Shown here: piece after piece, positions 8,148-17,251 of the stretch | How positions within the stretch are numbered: the first letter of the stretch is position 1 | Layout of the letters: every line of letters starts with the position of its first letter | DNA from: Litoribrevibacter euphylliae | Lineage (GTDB): Bacteria; Pseudomonadota; Gammaproteobacteria; Pseudomonadales; Litoribrevibacteraceae | Length of the DNA: 64,000 nt | Direction of reading: 5' to 3' | NCBI RefSeq assembly: GCF_042646085.1 | Contig: NZ_JBHRSZ010000002.1 | Location: 124,001-188,000 of the forward strand | Made by a program: the position numbers and the translations under genes | Notes under the pieces: model-generated | The model's database searches: none | What the model was told of the DNA's origin: nothing | Seen by the model: only the letters and a program-made list of their open reading frames with translations

Positions 8148-10424
8148 TTATTTATAATTACTCATGGATTTGGATGCATAGTTGCTTAACATACTAGGCA
8201 CATCAAGAATCAAGGCAATACGACCATCACCGGTGATTGTAGCACCCGCCATTCCCGGCGTTCCATGCAACATCTTACCAAGAGGTTTGATAACGACCTC
8301 TTCCTGTCCAATTAACTGATCAACAACGAAACCAACTCGTTGTGTCCCGACCGAAACAATAACGACATGTGCGGTAGCATCTTCAGATTCAGCCACTTGA
8401 GAACGTCGTACTAACCAGCGTTTAAGGTGGAAGAGAGGATAAACCTTCTCACGAACAACAATCACTTCTTGTCCATCAACGATGTTGGTCTGAGTAATAT
8501 CCAAATGAAAAATTTCATTTACACTCACCAGAGGGAAGGCAAAAGCCTGCTCTTCCAGCATAACCATCAGCGTCGGCATAATTGCCAAGGTCAAAGGTAC
8601 TTTGATCGAAATACGAGTACCCTTGTTAATTTCGGAGTCAACATCAATGGTACCGTTGAGTTGTGAAATTTTAGTTTTCACAACATCCATACCAACGCCT
8701 CGACCCGAAACGTCAGAAATTTGCTCTTTAGTAGAGAAACCAGGATGGAAGATTAAATTGAAGGCTTCTTTATCACTCAAGCGATCCGCTGCGTCCTGAT
8801 CATACAAACCTTTTTCAACAGCTTTTTGGCGCAGTTTTTCTGGATTCATACCACCGCCATCATCGGTGATACTTAATAAAATATGGTCGCCTTCTTGTTC
8901 TGCAGACAGTACAACCTTACCGGTTCGAGGTTTACTATTAGATTCTCGAACTTCAGGCATTTCAACGCCGTGATCCACTGCATTTCGAACCAAGTGAACC
9001 AAAGGGTCGGCCAAGGCTTCAACGAGGTTCTTATCCAAGTCGGTATCTTCACCCACCAACTCAAGATTAACTTCTTTCTTAAGTGTACGAGCAAGATCTC
9101 GAACAACCCGTGGAAAACGGCCAAAGACTTTCTTAATCGGCTGCATTCGAGTCTTCATCACTGACGTTTGAAGATCAGCGGTGACTACATCCAGATTCGA
9201 AACTGCCTTGGACATGTCTTCGTTGCTGCTGGACATTCCCAAACGAACCAAACGGTTACGCACGAGTACTAATTCGCCCACCATATTCATGATGTCATCA
9301 AGACGTTTAGTATCTACTCGAACGGTGGTTTCGGTTGGCGCTGCACTATCTTTACCTTGTGCTCTAGGCGCTGCAGCCGGAGCAGGTTTTTGCGCCGCCG
9401 GAGCAGTAGGCTGAACAGCAGGCTTTGGTTCTTCTTTCGGTGTGGAAGCCGCAGGTGGAGCTTGAGGTGCCGGTGCCTTAGCTGCAGGTTCACTTGTACC
9501 TACCGCTGTCGGTCCTTTACCTGCCCCATGCAATTCATCCAACAGATTTTCGAACTCATCATCAGTGATTAAATCACCAGTGGCCGAGCCCGCAGGCTTA
9601 GGTGCCGCGGCTGCAGGTTCGGGCGAGTCAGCAGGCTTAGAAGCACTAGGTCCTTTGCCTGCGCCATGAAGTTGATCCAATAAAGCATCAAACTCATCTT
9701 CGGAAATATCATCTCCCCCACCCGTCGCCGGGGTAGCAGGTTTAGGAGATTCAGGAGGTGGCGTAGCGCTTTCTACCTTAGCTTTAGAAGCGGAAGGAGA
9801 ACCTCCTTCGCCATGCAATTCATTTAACAATGCTTCAAATTCTTCTTCGGTGATTTCGTCATCACCACCAGCGCCCGAAGACGGAGAAGAATTATCCATA
9901 TCGAATAAGTCATCAGAAGTATCGGCGCCAGATGAGTCTTGAGATGCCGCAACCATTTGATCAAACTCAGCATCAGCAGCATCGGCCGGTGCTGCCTCAG
10001 CAACAGGCTCTGCCGCTGCAGGCGCGTCTTCACTTTCTGGTCTGGCTAAAGTTTCAAGGCTTGCAATGAGCTGAGGATCAGCCGCAGGTAATTCTTCGCG
10101 GTTTCTAACACAATCAAACATTTCGTTGACCGCATCCAACGCTTGCAATACCACATCCATCAACTCAGAAGTAACAGATCTCTGACCATTACGTAAGATA
10201 TCAAACACGTTTTCCGCAACATGGCAGCATTCAACTAAATTCGTTAATTGAAGGAAACCGGCCCCACCTTTAACGGTGTGGAAACCACGGAAAATCGCGT
10301 TTAATAAATCTTTATCTTCTGGTCTCTGCTCCAGGTCGACCAATTGCTCTTGAAGCAGCTCCAAAATTTCTCCTGACTCTACAAGGAAATCCTGGAGGAT
10401 TTCTTCATCGGCCTCGAAACTCAT
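8148..10424 (-). CDS. cheA: Chemotaxis histidine kinase CheA (first system), with repeated LHG motifs
   Basis: 758 residues. The P1 domain has its phospho-His in 'GFHTVKGGAGFLQL' near residue 50. Instead of a compact P2, residues 130-370 are a long Ala/Pro-rich linker with three copies of an acidic helix motif ending in LHG (about 189-207, 238-256, 284-303). Dimerisation, ATPase ('LVHLVRNAVDHGVEMPEVRE', 'DDGGGMNPEKL') and CheW-like domains follow. In Vibrio, a linker region of CheA (LID) binds ParP; the repeats may be that site (inference). Flanked by cheZ and cheB. Confidence 0.97.
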   Translation of the reverse strand: MSFEADEEILQDFLVESGEILELLQEQLVDLEQRPEDKDLLNAIFRGFHTVKGGAGFLQLTNLVECCHVAENVFDILRNGQRSVTSELMDVVLQALDAVNEMFDCVRNREELPAADPQLIASLETLARPESEDAPAAAEPVAEAAPADAADAEFDQMVAASQDSSGADTSDDLFDMDNSSPSSGAGGDDEITEEEFEALLNELHGEGGSPSASKAKVESATPPPESPKPATPATGGGDDISEDEFDALLDQLHGAGKGPSASKPADSPEPAAAAPKPAGSATGDLITDDEFENLLDELHGAGKGPTAVGTSEPAAKAPAPQAPPAASTPKEEPKPAVQPTAPAAQKPAPAAAPRAQGKDSAAPTETTVRVDTKRLDDIMNMVGELVLVRNRLVRLGMSSSNEDMSKAVSNLDVVTADLQTSVMKTRMQPIKKVFGRFPRVVRDLARTLKKEVNLELVGEDTDLDKNLVEALADPLVHLVRNAVDHGVEMPEVRESNSKPRTGKVVLSAEQEGDHILLSITDDGGGMNPEKLRQKAVEKGLYDQDAADRLSDKEAFNLIFHPGFSTKEQISDVSGRGVGMDVVKTKISQLNGTIDVDSEINKGTRISIKVPLTLAIMPTLMVMLEEQAFAFPLVSVNEIFHLDITQTNIVDGQEVIVVREKVYPLFHLKRWLVRRSQVAESEDATAHVVIVSVGTQRVGFVVDQLIGQEEVVIKPLGKMLHGTPGMAGATITGDGRIALILDVPSMLSNYASKSMSNYK
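9518..9866 (-). repeat. Three spaced repeats inside cheA encoding (E/D)EF(D/E)xLLxxLHGxG
   Basis: Three segments at about 9801-9866, 9656-9718 and 9518-9585 encode 'EEEFEALLNELHGEG', 'EDEFDALLDQLHGAG' and 'DDEFENLLDELHGAG'. Spacing is about 48 residues, with Ala/Pro/Ser linkers between. Near-identical acidic amphipathic helices at even spacing suggest a multivalent docking region. The candidates for binding are ParP or CheY (inference). Confidence 0.85.
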
Positions 10425-10435
10425 TCAATGACTCC

Positions 10436-11209
10436 TTAGAATCCCAGGCTGGACAACAAGTCATCCACCTCATCCTGACTGGTCACTACATTCTCACGCT
10501 CTTCAGCGTCAACGATAGGACCCTCTGCTAACAGTTCATCGGCGGCGTCTGTAACTTCTTGAGTGTTTTCGATGCCAGTAATGCGTTCGACCAAACCAGC
10601 CATTTTCACCAAGCCAACAAGATCTTCCTCAACACCTTTAACCAGCTTGATTACTTTCTGAATTACCTGACCTGTCAGATCTTGATAGTCCTGAGCCAAT
10701 AAAATGTTAGAAAGGTTTGATGACATAGTCCCACTGGAACCGTCCACCTTTTTCAAAAACTCATCAATGCGCTTATAGAGGTTTCGAAATTCCGAGACAT
10801 CCATTTCCCTACGAAGCAACCGCCCCCATTCAGATGACAGCTCTGAAGCTTCCGCTTTGAGGCCATCTACAACAGGAATAGTTTCTTCAACGAGATCCAT
10901 GGTTTTGTTAGCGGCTTTATTCGTAGATTGAATAACGTAATCCAAACGATCGGATGCGTCAGCCATCTGAGACATTTCTGCATTTTGCTCAGAAATGTCT
11001 ATTTCAAAGTTTTTGATAGAATTATGCAAAGCTCGCGTTAAGCGACCAATTTCCTTATATAGACTCTGGTCTCTTACGTCGGACAAGCTTTGTACATGTT
11101 GAATAGCACTTGTGAAATCCCCTGCCTCTACGGCTTCGGTAAGTGCTTTGGTGTGTTCACGGATCGATTCCTGAAAGTCATCCAGGTGACCGCTTTTTTT
11201 CTCAGACAT
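10436..11209 (-). CDS. cheZ: Protein phosphatase CheZ
   Basis: 257 residues, mostly long helices. The catalytic segment 'LLAQDYQDLTGQVIQKVIKL' contains the conserved D-x-L-T-G-Q with the Gln that attacks phospho-CheY. The C-terminus is acidic and ends 'SQDEVDDLLSSLGF', the helix used in the family to bind CheY. It dephosphorylates CheY-P to terminate the signal. It lies between cheY and cheA with short gaps (31 and 11 bases). There is one cheZ only; the second chemotaxis system has none. Confidence 0.96.
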   Translation of the reverse strand: MSEKKSGHLDDFQESIREHTKALTEAVEAGDFTSAIQHVQSLSDVRDQSLYKEIGRLTRALHNSIKNFEIDISEQNAEMSQMADASDRLDYVIQSTNKAANKTMDLVEETIPVVDGLKAEASELSSEWGRLLRREMDVSEFRNLYKRIDEFLKKVDGSSGTMSSNLSNILLAQDYQDLTGQVIQKVIKLVKGVEEDLVGLVKMAGLVERITGIENTQEVTDAADELLAEGPIVDAEERENVVTSQDEVDDLLSSLGF

Positions 11210-11240
11210 TCGGTTCCCCTTAGAGAACGGTCACAGATAC

Positions 11241-11630
11241 TTAACCGGCTTCTACACGTTCAAAGATTTTTTCGATTTTTTCTTTCAACGCTTGAGCGGT
11301 AAAAGGCTTAACAACGTAACCGTTCACCCCCGCCTGCGCGGCTGCTACGATTTGCTCACGCTTTGCTTCCGCAGTTACCATCAACACGGGCATGTGTGAT
11401 AACGCATCATCAGCACGAACAGCTCGAAGCAAATCAATCCCTGTCATGCCTGGCATGTTCCAATCAGTAATAAGGAAGTCAAAGTCACCTGTTTTCAACA
11501 TAGGTAACGCTGTACTTCCATCATCTGCCTCTTGAGTATTTGTGAATCCCAAATCTTTCAAAAGGTTTTTAATAATTCTTCTCATAGTTGAAAAATCGTC
11601 AACTATTAGAATTTTCATATTCTTGTCCAA
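11241..11630 (-). CDS. cheY: Response regulator CheY (first system, flagellar motor)
   Basis: 129 residues as a single receiver: 'MKILIVDDFSTMRRIIKNLL', Asp in 'LITDWNMPGMTGIDLL', Thr in 'VLMVTAEAKREQI' and Lys in 'GYVVKPFTA'. The start is a TTG at 11630: GGAGG lies 5 bases upstream of it, whereas the ATG at 11618 would be 17 bases from that site. The N-terminal MDKN seen with this start also occurs in related marine CheY proteins. Phospho-CheY binds the switch (FliM/FliN). A 103-base gap separates it from fliA. Confidence 0.97.
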   Translation of the reverse strand: MDKNMKILIVDDFSTMRRIIKNLLKDLGFTNTQEADDGSTALPMLKTGDFDFLITDWNMPGMTGIDLLRAVRADDALSHMPVLMVTAEAKREQIVAAAQAGVNGYVVKPFTAQALKEKIEKIFERVEAG

Positions 11631-11733
11631 GATGACCTCCCAAGACCTTGATGGAAAATGATTTTTCCCTTCGAATATGGTTGTAAGATAAGTGTAGCCG
11701 TTAGTTCTAGACTATCCAGTTATTATGCCGTTT

Positions 11734-12477
11734 TTACGCAGTCTCGTCATTCCATTCAAGCAGTCTTGATTTTAATCTATGAGCCGCTTGACTGTGAATC
11801 TGACTTACCCGCGATTCACTTACCCCCAAAATCTCACCAATTTCCTTCAAGTTTAATTCTTCGTTGTAATACAGCGCCAACGTTAAACGTTCTCGCTCAG
11901 GTAAACGTGTAATTGCTTCGGTTAGTTTTCTGCGAAAACGTTGCTTGGCAACATCATCAAAAGGACCAGGGGTAGTACCATGGATATCATCCTGCTGATA
12001 CTCACCTTCGGCGATTAACTCTTCAAAGCTAAATAGTTTACTGCCAACCGAATCCTGTAGATAACTGTGGTATTCATCGACCGATATACCTAATTCTTTA
12101 GCAACTTCATGATCTTGCGCGTCACGGCCGGTTTGCCCTTCGACTTGCTTGATGGCATCCAACACCCGGCGGCTATTTCTATGCACCGATCGTGGCGCCC
12201 AATCGCCTCGACGAATTTCATCCAACATGGAACCCCGAATACGAATTCCCGCGTAAGTTTCGAAACTAGCCCCTTTAGACGCGTCGTATTTCTTCGCGGC
12301 CTCAAGAAGACCAATCATGCCTGACTGGATTAAATCATCCAATTGAACACACGGCGGTAATCGCCCCATTAAATGGGTAGCAATTTTCTTTACCAGACCG
12401 GCATACTGCTGGACAAGGGCTTGGGAACTTTTCGGATCCGTCTCTGAATACATAGCAACCCCATTAACTGCAGCCAT
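11734..12477 (-). CDS. fliA: Flagellar sigma factor FliA (sigma 28)
   Basis: 247 residues. Region 2 ('LVKKIATHLMGRLPPCVQLD', 'GLLEAAKKYDASKGASFETY') and region 4 ('RLPERERLTLALYYNEELNL', 'GVSESRVSQIHSQAAHRL') are intact. FliA directs late flagellar and chemotaxis genes and is held by the anti-sigma factor FlgM, which is not in this window. Two sites of the TAAA-N15-GCCGATAA type occur at 37434-37460 and 33686-33712. ATG at 12477 was chosen; a second ATG is at 12453. Confidence 0.97.
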   Translation of the reverse strand: MAAVNGVAMYSETDPKSSQALVQQYAGLVKKIATHLMGRLPPCVQLDDLIQSGMIGLLEAAKKYDASKGASFETYAGIRIRGSMLDEIRRGDWAPRSVHRNSRRVLDAIKQVEGQTGRDAQDHEVAKELGISVDEYHSYLQDSVGSKLFSFEELIAEGEYQQDDIHGTTPGPFDDVAKQRFRRKLTEAITRLPERERLTLALYYNEELNLKEIGEILGVSESRVSQIHSQAAHRLKSRLLEWNDETA

Positions 12478-12531
12478 AGCAATACCCTATACGTTCTTCA
12501 GTCTTTGATGGTTTTAGCAGAATCAACATGA

Positions 12532-13350
12532 TTAACCTACGTTGTAGTGAACCAGCTGCTCTGCAAAAAATTCCAGATGTCCTTTTGACGACGTTGGCAA
12601 AGGCCAAGCGTCTGCCTTTTGAGCCAAAGCTCGAATAGCGACTGAAGCTTTCGATCTTGGATAGGCCTCTAATACAGCTTTTTGACGTTGCACCGCTTTT
12701 TTGACAGATTCATCAAATGGAACACAACCGACATACTGCAAAGCTACATCTAAAAATCTATCTGTTACTTTGGTGAGTTTAGCAAACAAATTACGACCAT
12801 CTTGTTGCGTTTTCACCATATTTGCCACAACCCGGAAACGGTACATCCCATAATCCCGATTCAGCAGCTTAATTAATGCATAGGCATCCGTTATTGACGT
12901 CGGCTCATCAGTCACAACCACTAAAACTTCATTAGACGCCCGAACAAAACTGATCACATCATCAGCGATGCCTGCCGCTGTATCCACAATCAGCACATCC
13001 ATTTGATGCGCGACTTCACTGAACGCATGGATTAAACCTGCATGCTGCTGAGAAGACAAGTTAACCATATGTTTTGTACCAGATGATGCCGGCACAATCT
13101 TAAGCCCCATTGGCCCAGGCACCATAATGTCCTGTAGATCGCATTCCCCGTCCAACACGTTTTCCAAGGTTTTAGTTGACGAAATACCTAACAAAATATC
13201 GATATTCGCCAATCCTAAATCCGCATCCAATAGAACGGTTCTACGTCCTTTCTCGCACAAGGCAATCCCAAGGTTTAAAGCAACGTTACTTTTACCAACG
13301 CCGCCTTTACCACCTGTTACTGCTATGACTTGTACCGGACTACTACTCAT
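12532..13350 (-). CDS. fleN: MinD-like ATPase FleN/FlhG, flagellar number control
   Basis: 272 residues. N-terminal deviant Walker A (TGGKGGVGKSN), 'LLDADLGLANIDILLGI' and 'DVLIVDTAAGIADDVISFV' are typical of FlhG/FleN. In polar flagellates it limits flagellum number by antagonising FleQ and by acting on FlhF. It lies 54 bases ahead of fliA and 75 bases behind flhF, the standard order. It carries the C-terminal amphipathic type region common to MinD relatives only weakly ('LEFFAEQLVHYN'). Confidence 0.95.
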   Translation of the reverse strand: MSSSPVQVIAVTGGKGGVGKSNVALNLGIALCEKGRRTVLLDADLGLANIDILLGISSTKTLENVLDGECDLQDIMVPGPMGLKIVPASSGTKHMVNLSSQQHAGLIHAFSEVAHQMDVLIVDTAAGIADDVISFVRASNEVLVVVTDEPTSITDAYALIKLLNRDYGMYRFRVVANMVKTQQDGRNLFAKLTKVTDRFLDVALQYVGCVPFDESVKKAVQRQKAVLEAYPRSKASVAIRALAQKADAWPLPTSSKGHLEFFAEQLVHYNVG

Positions 13351-13425
13351 ACCTACTCCCGTGGCACATTATTACTTTCTGGGATTCAATAGTGACACAA
13401 TTTGCAAACCACTATAAATCCTGGA

Positions 13426-14808
13426 TCAAGCGATTCTACGATCAGATAACGCCCGTTCCGCTTGTCTCAACTCAGTATCGAAGGCCGATACTCCACCATT
13501 AGACTGCTGATACATATACACAGCCTTACTCACCAAATTCCCTGCATTTGCACTTTCAATATCATCAGGAATACGAGGTCCGTTGGTGATAAAAGATACA
13601 GGCATTACACGCTCAACCAAGATGCTAAGTAGCTCTCCTAGCGAACCTGTTTCATCAATTTTCGTAAGAATACATCCATTCAAGCTAAAGTCTTGATAAT
13701 TATCAAGTATTCTTGTTAAAACACTCTTATTTGCTGTACATGGCAAGGTTAAGAAGGCTTTAAAGTTCGCAGCGCCTTGTTTAATGACACGTAATTGCTG
13801 ATGAATGGATGACGTTGCCGGATCAACTCCCGGTGTGTCGATGACCACTAAACTCTTATTGCGAACAGTATTTAGCAAAGATTCTAAAGAGTGTTTCTTG
13901 TCTACAACTCGCACCGGCACATTTAAAATTCGACCAAGCGTTCTCATCTGGTCATGCGCACCAATTCTTTGACCATCCGTTGAGATTAACACAATGCCCT
14001 CGCTGCCATGTTTCAAAGCGAACTTTGCAACCAACTTTGCAATCGTGGTGGTTTTCCCTGAACCAGAAGGCCCGAAGAACGCATACACTCCGCCGCGTTC
14101 AAGTAAATCACTTTTTGCAACCGGCAAATCATCGGCAAGAATGGTTAGCGCCTCACGCCAAATCGCTTGTTCATCGTGCATTTCTGCCACACGATCTACG
14201 ATATTTCTGGCAAGCGCCTGACTTAGCCCTAATTGATTCAAGCGCTTTAATGCAGAAGCGTGTAAAGGATGGTAACTCGCATAATCAGCCATTTCTCGCT
14301 CGTCTAATTGCTGTCTTAGCAATTGTTTCAAGCCCAGAATTTCCTGCTTCATGGAGTTTAGTTCATCCGTTGGTTTTGGAGAGGACTTTGCAAACTTAGA
14401 ACGCAAAATTGACGCTTTCTTTTTGAAAGGCGTATCGGTCGCACCAAAGTCATCATGATCAATTGATGAGTTCTCAAGACGCTCATTCAACCCAATCAGA
14501 TCATCAGCAATGTCACTGTAACGACCACGCGACAAATCTCTGGATGTCTTACGCAGTTCAGCCTCAAGTTCAGGGTTCACAATACGCTGGCGACGCGGCT
14601 CTGCCGCAGGAGCCTCTGAAGAAAACTGATCAAAGTTATCGAAATCCAATTTTCCATCATGCTTAGGATCGTAATCCAAGGCAGTGATAACCTCTACCCC
14701 ACCATTTACTTTGCGATTCGCTAAAACAACGGCATCAGGCCCCATTTGTTCTGTTACTTTTTTCAATGCCTGTTGCATTGTAGGAGCAAAAAATTTTTTA
14801 GCTTTCAT
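13426..14808 (-). CDS. flhF: SRP-type GTPase FlhF, polar flagellum placement
   Basis: 460 residues. N-terminal B domain ('MKAKKFFAPTMQQALKKVTE'), a charged linker, then the N and G domains with P-loop 'FFGPSGSGKTTTIAKLVAK', 'LISTDGQRIGAHDQMRTLGR', 'VIDTPGV' and 'LTKIDETGSLGELLSI'. FlhF marks the pole for flagellar assembly. A sigma54-type promoter lies about 90 bases upstream (14901-14917), so flhF-fleN-fliA and beyond can be expressed apart from flhA. Confidence 0.96.
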   Translation of the reverse strand: MKAKKFFAPTMQQALKKVTEQMGPDAVVLANRKVNGGVEVITALDYDPKHDGKLDFDNFDQFSSEAPAAEPRRQRIVNPELEAELRKTSRDLSRGRYSDIADDLIGLNERLENSSIDHDDFGATDTPFKKKASILRSKFAKSSPKPTDELNSMKQEILGLKQLLRQQLDEREMADYASYHPLHASALKRLNQLGLSQALARNIVDRVAEMHDEQAIWREALTILADDLPVAKSDLLERGGVYAFFGPSGSGKTTTIAKLVAKFALKHGSEGIVLISTDGQRIGAHDQMRTLGRILNVPVRVVDKKHSLESLLNTVRNKSLVVIDTPGVDPATSSIHQQLRVIKQGAANFKAFLTLPCTANKSVLTRILDNYQDFSLNGCILTKIDETGSLGELLSILVERVMPVSFITNGPRIPDDIESANAGNLVSKAVYMYQQSNGGVSAFDTELRQAERALSDRRIA

Positions 14809-14855
14809 GGCCTTGTCACTCTCACCAAAACTGCGCTTCAGGTTTAGCGCACTTT

Positions 14856-14881
14856 ATTAAGCGGAAATTTTGACGCTTAAT
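14856..14881. repeat. Inverted repeat in the flhA-flhF gap
   Basis: Eight-base perfect arms (14856-14863, ATTAAGCG; 14874-14881, CGCTTAAT) flank a 10-base loop, downstream of the candidate flhF promoter. No T-run follows, so it is more likely a leader stem or protein site than a terminator. Confidence 0.35.
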
Positions 14882-14900
14882 TCTCTGTTTTAAATACAAA

Positions 14901-14917
14901 TGCGAAATTAATGCCAG
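14901..14917 (-). promoter_or_regulatory. Candidate sigma54 promoter for flhF
   Basis: On the (-) strand it reads CTGGCATTAATTTCGCA, with GG and GC exactly 10 bases apart as needed for RpoN. The -24 element (TGGCA) is good, the -12 element (TTCGC) weaker than TTGC. It lies just after the flhA stop and about 93 bases before the flhF ATG. Confidence 0.55.
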
Positions 14918-14939
14918 TACACGATTCACTCATGGCACA

Positions 14940-17111
14940 TTAACTTCCAACTGCTGCAACAATCGTTATCTTCTTATTGTCAGGAACTTCGTTGTAAGAC
15001 AGCACAGACAATGTCTCGGACGCATTCTTCACAAACTTAGCTACCGCAGCACGGATCGCTGGAGACACCAAGAGAACAGCAGATTTACCTGCCAATTCCT
15101 GACGCTGCGCTGCCTCGCTGACAGAAGACTGCAATCGTTCGGCAAGAGAAGGCTCTAGGACAATGCTATCATCTCCCATTGCGCCAGCTTGTTTCGCTTG
15201 TTGTACAGACTGTAACAAAATGTTTTCCAAACCGGGTTCAAGCGTAATCACCGGCAACTCTTGCTCACCACCAACAATGTTTTGAACGATCATACGAGAT
15301 AGCGCCAAACGAACCGCTTCTGTAAGCATTGACGGATCTTTGCCACGAGCTGCTGCTTCAATTACAGCCTCCGCAATGGTTCGCATATCTCGGATAGGGA
15401 CTTGTTCTGACAAAAGATTCTGAAGCACTTTCAATAAGGCACTCAACGTCAACGTATTTGGAACCAACTCTTCGGCCAGTTTTGGTGACTTCTTCGAAAG
15501 CAGGTCCATTAATTGTTGAACCTCCTCATGACCAATCAACTCATCGGCGTGTTTGAACAACAATTGATTCAAATGGGTTGCCACCACGGTACTTGCATCG
15601 ACAACCGTGTAACCCAGAGTTTGGGCCTTATCTTTCAGAGCAGGATCAATCCAGAAAGCATCCAGCCCAAACGCAGGGTCTTTCGTCGGAATACCATCAA
15701 CCTCACCAAATACCTGACCAGGGTTGATCGCCAAATCTTTGTCAGGATGAATTTCAGCTTCGCCGACCGTCACCCCCATAAGTGAAATGCGATAGACATT
15801 GGGCAGTAAGTCCAGGTTATCCCGAATATGAACCGACGGCATTAAGAAACCAATTTCCTGGGACAGTTTCTTACGAACCCCTTTAATCCGGTTCAACAAC
15901 ATGCCACCTTGATTCTTGTCCACCATAGGAATCAAACGGTAACCCACTTCCAGCCCAACCGGATCCACCGGCGTCACATCATCCCAAGACAGCTCTTTGA
16001 CTTCTTCCGCACGGCTTTCCATAGCGCCTTGCGGAGAGTCCTTATCCAATAATTCTCCAGCCTTAGCAATCTGATCCGCTCCACCTTCTTCTTTTTGACG
16101 CTTTCTGTAATATATAAATGCTGCAATACCGGCAGCCAATAATCCCAATCCAATAAAGGCCACATGCGGCATACCAGGAACTAAGCCCATAACAATGAGA
16201 AGAGCTGCCGACACTGACAACGCTTTTGGTGAGTCAAACATCTGACCCATAACTTGTTCACGCATTTCTTCTGCAGTATTTACACGCGTAACCATGATCG
16301 CGGCAGCAGTAGAAAGTAGCAACGAAGGAATCTGAGCAACCAGACCATCACCAATGGTCAATAACGAGTATTTTTCAACTGCATCAGCAAACTCCAAGCC
16401 ATGCTGCCCCATACCAATGGCCAAGCCACCAATTAAGTTAATTAACAGAATCAGAATACCTGCAACGGCATCGCCACGAACGAATTTACTGGCACCATCC
16501 ATCGATCCATAGAAGTCAGCTTCCTGAGAAATTTCGGCACGACGCTGCTTCGCCTCAGCCTGATCGATCAAACCAGCATTCAAGTCCGCATCAATGGCCA
16601 TTTGCTTACCCGGCATCGCATCTAAGGTGAAACGTGCACTCACTTCCGAAATACGGCCAGCACCCTTAGTCACCACCACGAAGTTAATAATCATCAAGAT
16701 CAGGAAGACCACAAGACCAACAGCGTAGTTACCACCAATAACCACCTCACCGAATGCCTCAATCACCTTACCAGCAGCGTCCCCGCCTTGGTGACCTTCA
16801 AGTAATACAACACGCGTTGATGCAACGTTCAGTGCCAAACGAAGCAAGGTAGCCACAAGAAGAATGGTTGGAAAAACCGCGAACTCAAGCGGCCTTAAGG
16901 CATACACGCCCACCAGTAATACCACTAGAGACAAGGCAATATTGAAGGTAAATAAGACGTCAAGAATAAAGGGGGGCACAGGCAACGTCATCATCGCCAA
17001 CAAGGTTAGCAACAGAATCGGCACACCCATATTACTGCTAAAGATATTCCGTGCTGTATACAGCATGTCTCTTGGCGTGGTATTAACCGTGCCAATAAAC
17101 GGCAGCTTCAT
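14940..17111 (-). CDS. flhA: Flagellar export gate protein FlhA
   Basis: 723 residues, about eight N-terminal membrane helices and a C-terminal cytoplasmic domain of about 350 residues. The family motif region 'EADFYGSMDGASKFVRGDAV' sits in the loop between membrane helices. FlhA forms the nonameric ring of the export gate that receives chaperone-substrate complexes. It is the first gene of a run followed by flhF-fleN-fliA. Terminator (after flhB) and a sigma54-type promoter directly precede it. Confidence 0.98.
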   Translation of the reverse strand: MKLPFIGTVNTTPRDMLYTARNIFSSNMGVPILLLTLLAMMTLPVPPFILDVLFTFNIALSLVVLLVGVYALRPLEFAVFPTILLVATLLRLALNVASTRVVLLEGHQGGDAAGKVIEAFGEVVIGGNYAVGLVVFLILMIINFVVVTKGAGRISEVSARFTLDAMPGKQMAIDADLNAGLIDQAEAKQRRAEISQEADFYGSMDGASKFVRGDAVAGILILLINLIGGLAIGMGQHGLEFADAVEKYSLLTIGDGLVAQIPSLLLSTAAAIMVTRVNTAEEMREQVMGQMFDSPKALSVSAALLIVMGLVPGMPHVAFIGLGLLAAGIAAFIYYRKRQKEEGGADQIAKAGELLDKDSPQGAMESRAEEVKELSWDDVTPVDPVGLEVGYRLIPMVDKNQGGMLLNRIKGVRKKLSQEIGFLMPSVHIRDNLDLLPNVYRISLMGVTVGEAEIHPDKDLAINPGQVFGEVDGIPTKDPAFGLDAFWIDPALKDKAQTLGYTVVDASTVVATHLNQLLFKHADELIGHEEVQQLMDLLSKKSPKLAEELVPNTLTLSALLKVLQNLLSEQVPIRDMRTIAEAVIEAAARGKDPSMLTEAVRLALSRMIVQNIVGGEQELPVITLEPGLENILLQSVQQAKQAGAMGDDSIVLEPSLAERLQSSVSEAAQRQELAGKSAVLLVSPAIRAAVAKFVKNASETLSVLSYNEVPDNKKITIVAAVGS

Positions 17112-17176
17112 AACTCTTTACTCCCTAAAACGTCATTAACATTTTTTTGACGCAATTAACTTCTAGAGAGATGTTT

Positions 17177-17194
17177 CGCAAAAACCGTTCCCAT
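17177..17194 (-). promoter_or_regulatory. Candidate sigma54 promoter for flhA
   Basis: The (-) strand reads ATGGGAACGGTTTTTGCG. The second GG and the GC are 10 bases apart, and the ACGGTTTTTGC part matches the RpoN -12 region well, although the -24 is GGA rather than GGC. It lies about 65 bases before the flhA ATG and just downstream of the flhB terminator. Confidence 0.6.
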
Positions 17195-17208
17195 TTTGAT
17201 AGAAATAT

Positions 17209-17231
17209 AAAAAAAGAGGCAAACGCCTCTT
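17209..17231 (-). terminator. Intrinsic terminator after flhB
   Basis: Seven-base stem (AAGAGGC / GCCTCTT) with a 4-base loop; on the (-) strand it is followed by a T-run. It is 21 bases after the flhB stop, so it separates flhB from flhA. Confidence 0.8.
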
Positions 17232-17251
17232 CTTCAAAAGTAAAATTAAGA

